NCBI RefSeq assembly: GCF_030486405.1
Contig: NZ_CP129613.1
Location: 5,766,001-5,830,000 of the forward strand
DNA length: 64,000 nt
Origin: Mycolicibacterium sp. HK-90
Lineage (GTDB): Bacteria > Actinomycetota > Actinomycetes > Mycobacteriales > Mycobacteriaceae
Direction of reading: 5' to 3'
Below the pieces are notes generated by a model. The model ran no database searches and was not told where the DNA came from. It saw only the letters and a list, made by a program, of their open reading frames with translations. Positions 15,549 through 24,398 of the stretch are shown here, piece by piece. Numbering within the stretch: the first letter of the stretch is position 1; each line of letters starts with the position of its first letter. Position numbers and translations under genes: made by a program.

Positions 15549-17707
15549 TCGGATCGACGCGTCTCCTGCTGATCAAGCTCATAGCGGATCAGCCGGGCAC
15601 TGTTGGCCACCACGGCCACCGAAGAGGCGTTGTGCAGGACGGCGGCGAGAACCGGCGAGAGCGCCCCACCCGCGCCGACGAGCAGGCCGATGGCATTCAC
15701 CGCGATCGACATCGCGTAGTTCTGCTGAATCACATCCACGGCCCGGCCACCCAAGGCCCGCACGTCGAGCAGTCGCCGCAGGTCGTCGCTGGCCAGCGCG
15801 ACGTCCGCAGTCTCGACCGCCACGTCGGTACCGCCGAGACCCATGGCGATGCCGATGTCGGCCGCCGCGAGCGCCGGTGCATCGTTGACTCCGTCGCCGA
15901 TGACCGCGACGGTGTGTCCCTCGCTGTGCAGCTCGCGCACCACCGCGAGCTTGTCCTCGGGCATCACCTCGGCCCGCCATTCGGTGATGCCGAGTTCCTC
16001 GGCGACGGCAGCGGCGGAGTCCGGGTGGTCGCCGGTCAGCATCACCATGCGGCGGATACCGGTGGCCCGGAGAGCCTGCAGCACCCCGATGGCCTCGGGC
16101 CGAACTTCATCTCGTAAACCGATGAGGCCGACCAGCTTTCCGTCGACGGCCAACAGCAATGGCGTTTCGGCACTCCGGCGGAGTTTGTCCACCCACTCCG
16201 AGGCCCGTTTGGTCACCCGGACCTTCTCCTGGGCCAGGAGCGAAGGACTGCCGAGCAACAGCGTTCGTCCGTCAGCCCGGGTACGCATGCCCAACCCGAC
16301 CAGCACCTCGCACTCCTGGTGTGGAGGTATCTCGATATGACGTTCTTTGGTCGACCGGAGCACCGCTTCGGCCAGGGGGTGACGGGCGTGTATCTCCGAG
16401 CTGGCCGCATAGGCCAGGACCTGCTCTGGCTCCCAGTCTTTGTGGAAGGCAACCACATTGGTGACAATCGGACGTCCGATGGTCAGTGTTCCGGTCTTGT
16501 CGAACACGACGGCGTCCACGCGGCCGGCTTCCTCGAGATGTGAACCGCCCTTGATCAGGATCCCGCGCCGGGCACCGTTGCCGATGGCCGCGCTGATGGC
16601 CGTCGGCGTGGCCAGCCCGACCGCGCACGGACAGGCGACCAACAACATCGTCATCGCGCGACGCACGTCTCGGGTGACCACCAGCGTCAGCGCCGACAGC
16701 AGGAAGGAGGCCGGTACGAAGCGCCGCGAAAACGTCTCGCCCACTGTCTGAATGGGCGCACGGTGATGCTGGGCTTCCTCGACCCGCGTGATGATCCGGC
16801 CGATCGTGGTGTGACGCCCGACCGCCTCGGCGGTGATCACCAACTTCCCCCGGACCACAACCGAACCCGCATAGACCTTGGCGCCGGTGGTGACGGCGAC
16901 GGGTAGGTTCTCACCGGTGATCGCCGACTGGTCGACGATGGCCTCGCCGTCGCTGACCACGCCATCGACCGCGATCGCGACCTGCTCGTGGACCACGACC
17001 TCGTCACCAACCCGCAGGCCGTCCACCGGGACCTCGACCTCGGTGCCGTCGGCCAGCCGCAGCCACACCGTGTCCTGAGTTCCCTGGAGCAGGTTGGCGA
17101 TCGCCCGGCGGGTCCGTCGCAGGGTGAGATCCTGCAGATATTCACCGATGTTGAGCAGCCACAGGACGGTCAGTGCAACGACGTTCTCCCGCAGCACCAG
17201 GCTGGCCACGGTGGCTGCCGAGACCAGCACGTCGGTGCCCGCGCTCCGGTTGCCGGTCAGCGTCCGCAGCGCGCCGCGCAAGAACGGATAGCCGGTGAAG
17301 ATCGTCGCCCCCGTGGCAAACATCCGGCTGGTCGGCCCGAGCAACGGCGGCCTGGCAAAGGCATAGCGGCGCACACCGAGCAGCACCAGGGCGAGCGCGC
17401 CGATCGCCATCCGGAGAATGTCGGCGTTGTGGATGTCGGCCGACCGCGGAGTCCGGACCGGCACCAGGTGTCGCGCCACCTCGGCAGCCGTCGATATCGC
17501 CGCCATCACCGCGTCACGGTCACACCGCTTCGGCGAGTACCACACCACGACGGACGCCGTCCGCGGATAAGCGTGTACGGCCCGCACGCCCGGTACCTGG
17601 TCGACGGCGTCCTCTATGGCGACGGCGCGAAGGGCATCACCCCGGAACCACGGCGCCTGCACCCGCATCCGGCCTGCGGCGTCGGATACCACCTCGACGG
17701 TGACCAC
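15539..17707 (-). CDS. ctpC: P1B-type metal-transporting ATPase CtpC
   Basis: A 722-residue P-type ATPase with a degenerate N-terminal HMA-like domain (no CxxC), the actuator motif ITGEN, the membrane metal motif LVACPCAVGLATP (CPC), the phosphorylation site DKTGTLT and the hinge TGDHPDS...GDGVNDAPALA. It follows pacL1 by 5 nt, the conserved mycobacterial pair (Rv3269-Rv3270 in M. tuberculosis), where CtpC effluxes zinc and has also been linked to manganese. The start was taken as the ATG directly after pacL1. Confidence 0.93.
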   Translation of the reverse strand: MVTVEVVSDAAGRMRVQAPWFRGDALRAVAIEDAVDQVPGVRAVHAYPRTASVVVWYSPKRCDRDAVMAAISTAAEVARHLVPVRTPRSADIHNADILRMAIGALALVLLGVRRYAFARPPLLGPTSRMFATGATIFTGYPFLRGALRTLTGNRSAGTDVLVSAATVASLVLRENVVALTVLWLLNIGEYLQDLTLRRTRRAIANLLQGTQDTVWLRLADGTEVEVPVDGLRVGDEVVVHEQVAIAVDGVVSDGEAIVDQSAITGENLPVAVTTGAKVYAGSVVVRGKLVITAEAVGRHTTIGRIITRVEEAQHHRAPIQTVGETFSRRFVPASFLLSALTLVVTRDVRRAMTMLLVACPCAVGLATPTAISAAIGNGARRGILIKGGSHLEEAGRVDAVVFDKTGTLTIGRPIVTNVVAFHKDWEPEQVLAYAASSEIHARHPLAEAVLRSTKERHIEIPPHQECEVLVGLGMRTRADGRTLLLGSPSLLAQEKVRVTKRASEWVDKLRRSAETPLLLAVDGKLVGLIGLRDEVRPEAIGVLQALRATGIRRMVMLTGDHPDSAAAVAEELGITEWRAEVMPEDKLAVVRELHSEGHTVAVIGDGVNDAPALAAADIGIAMGLGGTDVAVETADVALASDDLRRLLDVRALGGRAVDVIQQNYAMSIAVNAIGLLVGAGGALSPVLAAVLHNASSVAVVANSARLIRYELDQQETRRSDQL

Positions 17708-17712
17708 AGCAC

Positions 17713-17997
17713 TCAGTGCTCGTGCGAATGCCCGGCGTCGGCGACGGCGGGCGGCGCCACTTCCTCACCGATCCGTTCTCGCGCCTCGGCCATCACATCC
17801 GCGACTTTCAGCCGGGCCGATTCAGCGCTTTCCTCGGCTTTGCGGGCGCCGCGTAACGCCCACGCGGTCGTGGTCACCGCGGCTTCCCGAATCGGCGCCT
17901 TGGCCACCGCCTTACGTAAGCCGTCGTACGCCGCCACGCCGACCGCGCCGGTGACGACCGTTGTCGCTGCCTTCGCCAGCAAGCCATGCCACACCAT
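17713..17997 (-). CDS. pacL1: PacL1-type metallochaperone of CtpC
   Basis: A 94-residue DUF1490 protein with an N-terminal membrane segment (LAKAATTVVTGAVGVAAYDGL), a basic alpha-helical middle, and a C-terminal AGHSHEH metal-binding tail. PacL1 forms membrane platforms with CtpC in M. tuberculosis and binds zinc through its C-terminal acidic/histidine motif. The operator-like box at 18021 lies 23 nt upstream of its ATG, close enough to cover the promoter. Confidence 0.88.
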   Translation of the reverse strand: MVWHGLLAKAATTVVTGAVGVAAYDGLRKAVAKAPIREAAVTTTAWALRGARKAEESAESARLKVADVMAEARERIGEEVAPPAVADAGHSHEH

Positions 17998-18020
17998 CTG
18001 CCCAGCCTAGCCCCACCGAA

Positions 18021-18041
18021 TGAAAATGATAGTCATTTGCG
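18021..18041. promoter_or_regulatory. Zur-box-like operator, pacL1/permease
   Basis: The plus strand reads TGAAAATGATAGTCATTTGC followed by G, containing a perfect 6-bp inverted repeat AAATGA-TAG-TCATTT. It is one of three matching boxes in the window. It lies between divergent genes: pacL1-ctpC on the minus strand and the UPF0718 permease on the plus strand. Which side it controls is not evident. A zinc-starvation role fits the permease better than the efflux pump. Confidence 0.7.
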
Positions 18042-18076
18042 TGCCGCACAGCTGGGGCCCAACCACGGCTGGCATC

Positions 18077-19078
18077 ATGTCCGCCGTGGCCATGACCTCG
18101 GCAGCACTCCGGTGGCGGCCGACGTCCATGCAGGTACTGGTTGTCGGCGTCATCGCGTTGGCCTTGGCGGGCAACGCGCTACGCGGTTTCGTGGACGGCA
18201 CGCCGGATGTCGCGACCGCGGCCACCGTCTTCTGCGGAGTATTCGTCCAAGCACTGCCGTTCCTGGCGCTGGGCGTGGTGATCAGCGGGCTGATCGCGGT
18301 GTTCGTCACGCCCGACCGGCTGGCCCGCTGGCTGCCCAGACGCACCGGTGCGGCCATCCTGGCCGCCGGTGTCGGGGGCGCGGCCCTCCCCGGCTGCGAG
18401 TGCGGTTCGGTGCCGGTGGCGCGCAGGCTGTTCGGCGACGGCGGCGCGGTGGGCGCGGCGGCACTGACGTTCATGCTCGCGGCGCCGGCGATCAACCCCG
18501 TCGTGCTGGTGGCGACCGCCGTCGCCTTCCCGGGCCATCCCCAGATGGTGGCCGCCCGGTGTGCCGCATCGCTGCTCACGGCGCTCATCATGGGCACGCT
18601 GTGGGCCCGGTTCGGCAAGCCGGACTGGATCACCCGCCGCCTGCCCACACCCCACCACGGGAACGGTTCGCGGTGGGGCGTCTTCACCGAGGCGGCGCGT
18701 CACGACTTCCTGTCCGCGGCGTCCTATCTGGTGATCGGTGCCGCCGCCGCGGCCGCCCTGCACGTCCTGGTTCCGGCGTGGGTGTACGAGCACCTGGCCG
18801 GGCAGATCGTGCTCGGCGTGATCACCATGGCGGTGCTGGCGGTGGTCCTGGCGTTGTGTTCGGAGGCCGACGCCTTCGTCGCGGCCAGCCTGACCATGCT
18901 GCCGCTGCTACCTCGGTTGGTGTTCCTCGTGGTCGGGCCGGCCGTCGACATCAAACTGTTCGCGATGCAGGCCGGAATGTTCGGGCGCGCGTTCGCGGTG
19001 CGGTTCGCACCCACGACATTCGTGGTGGCCACGCTGGTCGCGACCGGCGTCGGCCTGTTGGTCCTGGGACCGCAATGA
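18077..19078 (+). CDS. UPF0718/DUF318 family permease
   Basis: A 333-residue polytopic protein with about eight membrane segments. It has the family hallmark GCECGSVPVARRL followed by GAAALTFMLAAPAINPVV (near residues 103-138) and a repeat-like second half. The transported substrate of this family is not established, but it often accompanies metal regulons. An in-frame ATG at 18020 lies inside the operator, so I use the ATG at 18077; 18092 and 18128 are alternatives. It is coupled to the next gene by ATGA. Confidence 0.82.
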   Translation: MSAVAMTSAALRWRPTSMQVLVVGVIALALAGNALRGFVDGTPDVATAATVFCGVFVQALPFLALGVVISGLIAVFVTPDRLARWLPRRTGAAILAAGVGGAALPGCECGSVPVARRLFGDGGAVGAAALTFMLAAPAINPVVLVATAVAFPGHPQMVAARCAASLLTALIMGTLWARFGKPDWITRRLPTPHHGNGSRWGVFTEAARHDFLSAASYLVIGAAAAAALHVLVPAWVYEHLAGQIVLGVITMAVLAVVLALCSEADAFVAASLTMLPLLPRLVFLVVGPAVDIKLFAMQAGMFGRAFAVRFAPTTFVVATLVATGVGLLVLGPQ

Positions 19079-19794
19079 GCCGGGAGACCGAAAACGCGCT
19101 GCTGCTGCTGATCGGGGTCAGCACCGCGATCATCACGCTCACCGGCGTCTTCACCCGGTACGTGAAACCGTCCCTGCTGCCGTACCTCGCGGCCACCTCG
19201 GTGCTTTTGATCCTGCTGGCGCTGGCATCGATCGTGCGCGACATCCGGCACGGCGGCCACGACGACGGCGGCACCGGGGACGCCCATGAGCACCCGCACT
19301 CTCGGGGCGTGGCCTGGCTGCTGCTCATCCCGATCGCACTGCTGGCCTTCGTGGTGCCGCCGGCGATCCGGCCACAGGCCGCATCGGTGACGGCGGTGTC
19401 CACCGATGTGCTGCGGCGCCCGTTTCCGGCCCTTCCGGACGGCCCGGCGCCCGAGATCTCGCTGCCCGATGTGCTGATCCGCGTCGCCCAGGACAGCGCG
19501 GGCACCCTGAACGACCGCAGGATCACCGTCACCGGGTTCACCATGCGCGACGGCGACCGCACCGACCTGGCCCGGGTGGTGATCATCTGCTGTGCCGCCG
19601 ATGCGCAACTGGCCCGCATTCACCTTTCCGGGCCGGCCGCCGCACCGATCGCCGGCTATCCGGAGAACACCTGGATCAAGGTGGAGGGCACCGTCCCTGC
19701 GGGGCAAGGTGATTCGAGCCGAAGCACGATTCCGACCATGACGGCACTGAGTGTCGCCCGCATCGATCCGCCGAAGCATCCCTACGCCTACTGA
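19075..19794 (+). CDS. TIGR03943 family membrane protein
   Basis: A 239-residue protein with two N-terminal membrane segments, a histidine-rich loop (HGGHDDGGTGDAHEHPHSRG, residues ~58-77), a further membrane span, and a soluble domain ending with ENTWIKVEGTV and a TALSVARIDPP motif. This family is nearly always encoded next to a UPF0718 permease, as here, and is implicated in metal handling. The histidine loop may bind zinc. The 3' end overlaps the reductase gene convergently by 7 nt. Confidence 0.85.
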   Translation: MSRETENALLLLIGVSTAIITLTGVFTRYVKPSLLPYLAATSVLLILLALASIVRDIRHGGHDDGGTGDAHEHPHSRGVAWLLLIPIALLAFVVPPAIRPQAASVTAVSTDVLRRPFPALPDGPAPEISLPDVLIRVAQDSAGTLNDRRITVTGFTMRDGDRTDLARVVIICCAADAQLARIHLSGPAAAPIAGYPENTWIKVEGTVPAGQGDSSRSTIPTMTALSVARIDPPKHPYAY

Positions 19795-20462
19795 CGCGTG
19801 GCCTTTCGCCGCGCCAGGGCACAGTCGCCGCAATACGACCCACCCGGGGTGCGGTAGAACAGGCAGCAGCTGCGCCGCCGGAAGCTCAGGCCGGCCAGCT
19901 CTCCACTTCGGTCCAGTTTGCCGGTGGCCAACAGTGATTCGACCGCCGCAACAGCCGCTGCCCGCAACTCCGGGCGGGCACGGGCCAGCTGATCGGCCGC
20001 CGCGACCAGGGCCGCCGCGGCATTGCCGTAGAGCAGGCCGGGCGCCATCTTGACCCGCAGTCCCGCGGCCAGCGGCTCCAGGTGGTCCTCGACGACGAGG
20101 CGGTAGAGCTGCTCCGACAGCGGCCGGTCACGATCGACGGCTCGACCGCGTGGCACGGGCAGCCTGAGATCGGTACTCGTGGCAGCACGTTGGAGACCGC
20201 CGAGGTCGGGCACCACGCCATGTCCCAGCGCGGTCGCCAGGATCGGCGACCACAGCCGCGACGCATGGCTGAACTGGACCAGGGACGCGCTGATCCGCAG
20301 ATCGGTGGCGCCGTACCGCTCGGCCGTCGCGCGGACCAGGTCCGCGCAGCCGTCGTCGTAGCAGCACTGCACGGGAATCCAGCCGTCGGGATCCCCGCCG
20401 ACGGCGATCGCGAAAAAACCACCGTATGAGGCAGTTTCGGAGAGGGCGGTCTCGATGTTCAC
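19788..20462 (-). CDS. FhuF-like (2Fe-2S) reductase
   Basis: A 224-residue protein ending in CCLFYRTPGGSYCGDCAL. This is the CC-x10-C-x2-C pattern that binds a 2Fe-2S cluster in FhuF-type ferric-siderophore reductases. The GTG start at 20462 overlaps the ATPase stop (GTGA), making it the last gene of the transporter operon. In that operon, headed by a cobalamin riboswitch, it might reduce imported corrinoid or a metal complex rather than ferrisiderophore. That is inference. Confidence 0.8.
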   Translation of the reverse strand: MNIETALSETASYGGFFAIAVGGDPDGWIPVQCCYDDGCADLVRATAERYGATDLRISASLVQFSHASRLWSPILATALGHGVVPDLGGLQRAATSTDLRLPVPRGRAVDRDRPLSEQLYRLVVEDHLEPLAAGLRVKMAPGLLYGNAAAALVAAADQLARARPELRAAAVAAVESLLATGKLDRSGELAGLSFRRRSCCLFYRTPGGSYCGDCALARRKATRQ

Positions 20463-21244
20463 CGTGCCCCGGCCTTCCTCGGCAGCACCGCGAGCTGTGG
20501 GACACCGTGGTCGGGATCGTGCGTGATACGGGCGTCGACCCCGTACACGTCGGCGAGGAGGCCGGTGGTCAGCACCTCGGCCGGGGTGCCGACGGCGACC
20601 AGGCGCCCACCGTCCAGCACACAGATCCGATCGCAATAGGCCGCAGCCAGATTGAGATCGTGCAGCGCGGCGATCACCGTCGCACCCGTCTCCCGCAGCA
20701 GGTGCAGCGCCTCGTGCTGGTGACGTAGATCGAGATGATTGGTCGGCTCGTCCACCACGATCACCTGCGTGCGCTGCGCCAGCGCCCGCGCGATGAGCAC
20801 GCGTTGCTTCTGTCCTCCCGACAGCCGCCCGTACCGGGCCCCGCTCAGTTCGGCGATGTCCAGCGCGGCCAGCGCCGACCCGATGATCTCGCGGTCCTCG
20901 TGGTTGTCGGCCTCGAACGACCGCTTGTACGGCGTGCGGCCCATGGCCACCACGTCGAACACCGTGAGCTCGAAATCACCGGTGGCTTCCTGCAAAACCG
21001 CCGCGATCCGGCGGGCGGCCTGCTTGCCCGGCAGCTTCCAGACGTCGGCGCCCTCGACCAGAACGCGTCCGGCGCTCGGTCGCTGGGCCCGGTACAGCGT
21101 CCGCAACAACGTGGTCTTGCCGGCGCCGTTGGGCCCCACCACGGCCAGCATCTCCCCCGGGGTGACCGACAGCGAGATGTCGGCGATCAGGTGCCGGCCC
21201 CGCACCGACACCGAGACCTCCTCGAACGACACGCCCGCCGTCAT
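20459..21244 (-). CDS. Cobalamin-type ABC transporter ATPase (BtuD-like)
   Basis: A 261-residue ATPase of the FepC/BtuD group: Walker A GPNGAGKTT (~38-46), signature LSGGQKQRV, Walker B VIVVDEPTNHLDLRHQ and switch ALHDLNLA. It is coupled by ATGA to the permease and by GTGA to the FhuF-like gene. A cobalamin riboswitch upstream of the operon argues for cobalamin or cobinamide uptake over iron siderophores. Confidence 0.9.
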   Translation of the reverse strand: MTAGVSFEEVSVSVRGRHLIADISLSVTPGEMLAVVGPNGAGKTTLLRTLYRAQRPSAGRVLVEGADVWKLPGKQAARRIAAVLQEATGDFELTVFDVVAMGRTPYKRSFEADNHEDREIIGSALAALDIAELSGARYGRLSGGQKQRVLIARALAQRTQVIVVDEPTNHLDLRHQHEALHLLRETGATVIAALHDLNLAAAYCDRICVLDGGRLVAVGTPAEVLTTGLLADVYGVDARITHDPDHGVPQLAVLPRKAGAR

Positions 21245-22260
21245 GCCCGAGCCCTCTGCCGCATCAGCCACAGGAAGAACGGACCGCCGATGAGCGCGGT
21301 CAGGATCCCGACGGGCAACTCCTCGGGCGCGGCCACGGTCCGGGCCACGATGTCGCACAGCACCAGGAAAGCCGCGCCCAGCAGAGCCGCGGCCGGCAGC
21401 GCCCGGCGGTGGTCGGCCCCGACCAGCAGGCGCACCACGTGCGGCATGATCAGCCCGACGAACCCGATCGTCCCACTGACCGCGACCATGGCTCCGACCA
21501 TGAGCGCGACGACCACGAACATCGCCGCCCGGAACCGGTGCACATCCAGACCGAGCGAGGCGGCGGCCTCCTCGCCGGTGTAGAGCAGGTTCAGCGACCG
21601 GGTGAACGCGAGCAACACCACCACGCCGACGAACACCACCACCGCGGGCACCCAGACCATGCGCCAGGTGGTGCCGCCAAGCCCGCCGAGCATCCACCGC
21701 ACCGCGGCCTGCGCCTTGTGCGGATCGTCGGAGGTGACGATCAGCAGGCTGGCCAATGCGGACAGCACCTCGGCCACCGCCACACCGGCCAGGACGAGGC
21801 GCACCGTCGTCATCCGTCCGCCCGATCGGGCCAGGAAGTACACCGCGACGAGCGCGAGGAACGCGCCGAAGAAGGCCGCCAGCGGCAGCGTCAACAGTTG
21901 TAGCGCGCCGGCGCCCAGCACCAACATCGCGACGGCACCGACCGCGGCGCCCGAGGACACCCCGAGCAGCATGGGATCGGCCAGCGGGTTGCGCACCACG
22001 GCCTGCAGCACCATGCCGCAGGCCGCCAGTCCGGCGCCGATCACCGCACCCAGCACCACCCGCGGCAGCCGGGCGTCGAGCACGATGGATTCCCTGACCG
22101 CGGGCCAGGTCTGCTCGGCCAGGCCTGGGTGGACGGCATGCAACACGATGGCCCACACCTGCCCCGGCGCGATTGACACCGAGCCGATGGCGACGCCGGC
22201 CGTCATCGCCGTCAGCAACAGCGCGATCAGCCCGGCCACGACCATCCGGTACGGGATCAC
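21241..22260 (-). CDS. Cobalamin-type ABC transporter permease (BtuC-like)
   Basis: A 339-residue FecCD/BtuC family permease with ten hydrophobic segments and the family motifs RLPRVVLGAVIGAGLAACGMVLQ, RNPLADPMLLGVSSGA and GTIGFVGLIMPHVVRLLVG. The GTG start at 22260 overlaps the binding-protein stop as GTGA. It forms the transmembrane channel of the importer. Confidence 0.92.
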   Translation of the reverse strand: MIPYRMVVAGLIALLLTAMTAGVAIGSVSIAPGQVWAIVLHAVHPGLAEQTWPAVRESIVLDARLPRVVLGAVIGAGLAACGMVLQAVVRNPLADPMLLGVSSGAAVGAVAMLVLGAGALQLLTLPLAAFFGAFLALVAVYFLARSGGRMTTVRLVLAGVAVAEVLSALASLLIVTSDDPHKAQAAVRWMLGGLGGTTWRMVWVPAVVVFVGVVVLLAFTRSLNLLYTGEEAAASLGLDVHRFRAAMFVVVALMVGAMVAVSGTIGFVGLIMPHVVRLLVGADHRRALPAAALLGAAFLVLCDIVARTVAAPEELPVGILTALIGGPFFLWLMRQRARA

Positions 22261-23237
22261 GAAAACCGGTCCGGGTGCAGCTGCCGGGCCAGGGCGTCGA
22301 CGGCCCGGCCCACCCGCACCCCGACCACCACCGACGACAGCGGGAGCACGGCGAACCGCTGGTGTTCGACCGCCGGAACATGCTGCAGCAGAGGATGTTC
22401 GGTCAGGAATCTCTTCTTGTCCGCGACCGGCTGGTCACCGTAGTCGTAGATCACGATGACCTCGGGTGCGCGCTCGGCGAACTGCTCGAAGGACACGTCG
22501 CCCCAGACCTTGGGCACATCGGCGAACACGTTCACGCCGCCCGCGGCCTCGATCATCCGGTTGCCGATACCCTTGCCACCCGAGGTGAACACCGTCGCCT
22601 CGCCGCTGTCGTAGACCCCGACCCGGACCGCCTCGACCCCACGCAGTTTTTCCGCGGACCGCCCCAGCTCGCCGTGGATGTTCTCGATCAGTCGTTCCGC
22701 GCGGTCGGCGACACCAAAGATCGTTCCGATACTTCGGATTTCGTCATCCACGGTCGACATGCTGACCGGCTTGTCCAGGCAATCCTCGATGTTCAGGTAG
22801 GTGTGGACCCCGGCGTCGATCAGGCGCTGCCTGCCGCGGCCCTCCTTCTCGTCGAACGCGCTGTCCCAGCCGCCGTAGACGAAATCGGGTTCGACGGCCA
22901 GCAGCGACTCGTAGGACGGGTACTCCTTGGCCAGCACCGGCAGCCCGTCATACGCGGCCTGATACTCGGGCAGGATCCGGTCGTCGAGATAGGACGTGCC
23001 GACCATGGATTCTTCCAACCCCAACGCCAGCAGCGTCTCGATCGCATGCTGGTTGAGTGCCACCGCCCGGGTCGGCGGCCGCTCGTAGGTGGTGCTGATG
23101 CCGCAGTTGTCCACGGTCACCGGGAATCCCGGTGGGGCGTTGCCCACGGTGTCCGGGGTCGCCGTCGAGGCGCATCCCGATACCAGCAGCGCCGTCAACC
23201 CGGCGATCATCCAACGAGCAGCCACAGGCCCACCCAT
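22257..23237 (-). CDS. Corrinoid-type substrate-binding lipoprotein (BtuF-like)
   Basis: A 326-residue class III periplasmic-binding protein with a lipoprotein signal ending LLVSGC, the first-lobe element RAVALNQHAIETLLALGL, and the typical long linking helix. The open frame continues 30 codons upstream, but that part lies inside the riboswitch, so the ATG at 23237 (after GGAGAGG) is the start. Family alone does not separate heme, siderophore and B12 binders; the riboswitch favours corrinoids. Confidence 0.85.
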   Translation of the reverse strand: MGGPVAARWMIAGLTALLVSGCASTATPDTVGNAPPGFPVTVDNCGISTTYERPPTRAVALNQHAIETLLALGLEESMVGTSYLDDRILPEYQAAYDGLPVLAKEYPSYESLLAVEPDFVYGGWDSAFDEKEGRGRQRLIDAGVHTYLNIEDCLDKPVSMSTVDDEIRSIGTIFGVADRAERLIENIHGELGRSAEKLRGVEAVRVGVYDSGEATVFTSGGKGIGNRMIEAAGGVNVFADVPKVWGDVSFEQFAERAPEVIVIYDYGDQPVADKKRFLTEHPLLQHVPAVEHQRFAVLPLSSVVVGVRVGRAVDALARQLHPDRFS

Positions 23238-23273
23238 CCTCTCCGGGGAGATCCGCCCCAGCGCGTGCGAGGT

Positions 23274-23378
23274 GGCGACTGCGGTGCGTATCTGGCTCTC
23301 GATTCTCAGCAGCTGAGGATCGATCACAGTGGCGGGACCGCGCCGGATTCACACCGGCTTCCGCGATCCGCAGTCGCC
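23274..23378 (-). ncRNA. Cobalamin riboswitch upstream of btuFCD-like operon
   Basis: On the minus strand a perfect 11-bp P1 stem (GGCGACTGCGG at 23378-23368 with CCGCAGTCGCC at 23284-23274) encloses the conserved core: GGAAGCCGGTGTGAATCC, then GGTCCCGCCACTGTGA, then the B12-box-like GAGAGCCAGATACGC. These are the diagnostic cobalamin-riboswitch elements. Downstream, GGGG-cggatct-CCCC next to the GGAGAGG ribosome site could be the switching hairpin. Its 5' end is 20 nt after the rpsR stop, so no separate promoter is obvious. Confidence 0.93.
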
Positions 23379-23398
23379 CTATCGCCGTCGATGGTAGG

Positions 23399-23659
23399 TC
23401 AGCGGTTGCCGACGAACGGCAGCAGCGCCATCTCCCTGGCATTTTTGATCGCCGCGGCGACCTGTCGCTGCTGCTGCGGGGTCAGGCCGGTGACGTGCCG
23501 AGACCGAATCTTGCCGCGCTCGCTGATGAACGTGCGCAGCAGCTGAACGTCCTTGTAGTCGACCTCGGTGACCCCGAGCGCGGCCAGCTGGTTGCGCCTG
23601 GGTTTCTTGACATCGGTCGACCGCGGGCGCTTCTTGGAATCCTTCTGGGATTTGGCCAT
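23399..23659 (-). CDS. rpsR2: Zinc-independent ribosomal protein S18 paralogue
   Basis: An 86-residue bS18 with the conserved [37 protein letters not shown] core. It lacks the N-terminal CxxC metal site of the primary paralogue. Starts at GTG 23662 and ATG 23659 are both possible; I choose 23659 because it repeats the TGATG junction seen at the other genes of this operon. C-minus paralogues replace zinc-binding versions under zinc limitation. Confidence 0.95.
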   Translation of the reverse strand: MAKSQKDSKKRPRSTDVKKPRRNQLAALGVTEVDYKDVQLLRTFISERGKIRSRHVTGLTPQQQRQVAAAIKNAREMALLPFVGNR

Positions 23660-23964
23660 CACCAGCTCGACTTCCGCACGCCCGGCAGTTCTCCGCGGTG
23701 CGCCAGCTCCCGCACCCGGACCCGGGACAGCCCGAACTTGCGCAGGTGCCCGCGCGGCCGGCCGTCGACCGAGTCCCGGTTGCGCAGCCGCACCGGACTC
23801 GAATCGCGGGGCAGCCGCTGCAGGGCAGTGACGGCCGTGGCTCTCTGCTCGCGCGTGCTCAGCGGATTCCGGATGATCTCCTTGAGCGCTGCCCGCCGTT
23901 CGGCGTAGCGCTCCACCAGTTCGCGGCGCCTCTCGTTCTTCACGATCTTGGACTTCTTGGCCAT
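23659..23964 (-). CDS. rpsN2: Zinc-independent ribosomal protein S14 paralogue
   Basis: A 101-residue uS14 of the long, cysteine-free form, with [33 protein letters not shown] and the C-terminal [10 protein letters not shown]. Zinc-binding S14 is shorter and has two CxxC pairs, absent here. Coupled at both ends by TGATG overlaps. Confidence 0.96.
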   Translation of the reverse strand: MAKKSKIVKNERRRELVERYAERRAALKEIIRNPLSTREQRATAVTALQRLPRDSSPVRLRNRDSVDGRPRGHLRKFGLSRVRVRELAHRGELPGVRKSSW

Positions 23965-24128
23965 CAGCGTTCCTCGCGGAAGTCGACGTGCTTGCGGATC
24001 ACCGGGTCGTACTTGCGTAAGACGATCCGGTCCGGGTCGTTGCGCCGGTTCTTGCGGGTGACGTAGGTGTAGCCGGTCCCGGCCGTCGACTTGAGCTTCA
24101 CGATCGGGCGAATATCGGTGCGGGCCAT
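23964..24128 (-). CDS. rpmG1: Zinc-independent ribosomal protein L33 paralogue
   Basis: A 54-residue bL33 read directly from the sequence: it begins [20 protein letters not shown], continues with [14 protein letters not shown], and ends [10 protein letters not shown]. Cysteines of the zinc-ribbon form are missing. It starts and ends in 1-nt TGATG overlaps with rpmB and rpsN. Confidence 0.96.
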   Translation of the reverse strand: MARTDIRPIVKLKSTAGTGYTYVTRKNRRNDPDRIVLRKYDPVIRKHVDFREER

Positions 24129-24364
24129 CAGATCTTCTCCCCCTGGCTACGCAGCCGGGCCACCACGGCCTCGATGCCGTCGCGGTCGATCACCTTGATT
24201 CCCTTGGCGCTGACCCGCAGCCGGATCCGGCGCCCCTCGGTGGGCAGGTAGTAGGTCTTGGTCTGGATGTTGGGGTTCCAGCGGCGTCGACTGCGCTTGT
24301 GCGAGTGCGACACCGTGTTGCCGAATCCGGGCGAGCGCCCGGTGACTTGGCAATGGGCCGACAT
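24128..24364 (-). CDS. rpmB2: Zinc-independent ribosomal protein L28 paralogue
   Basis: A 78-residue bL28 beginning [20 protein letters not shown] with the family core [34 protein letters not shown]. It has one cysteine and no complete CxxC pair. It is the first gene of the operon, and the operator-like box begins 35 nt upstream. Confidence 0.96.
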   Translation of the reverse strand: MSAHCQVTGRSPGFGNTVSHSHKRSRRRWNPNIQTKTYYLPTEGRRIRLRVSAKGIKVIDRDGIEAVVARLRSQGEKI

Positions 24365-24398
24365 TGAATCTCCTTACTCGTGGGGTAGCCTGGCTTAA

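Noticed and set aside
18020..18076. ATG at 18020 as start of the UPF0718 permease
   Set aside because: It lies within the zinc-box operator and adds residues without membrane or conserved character.
23238..23327. Extended N-terminus of the BtuF-like protein
   Set aside because: This stretch is part of the cobalamin riboswitch and its switching hairpin.
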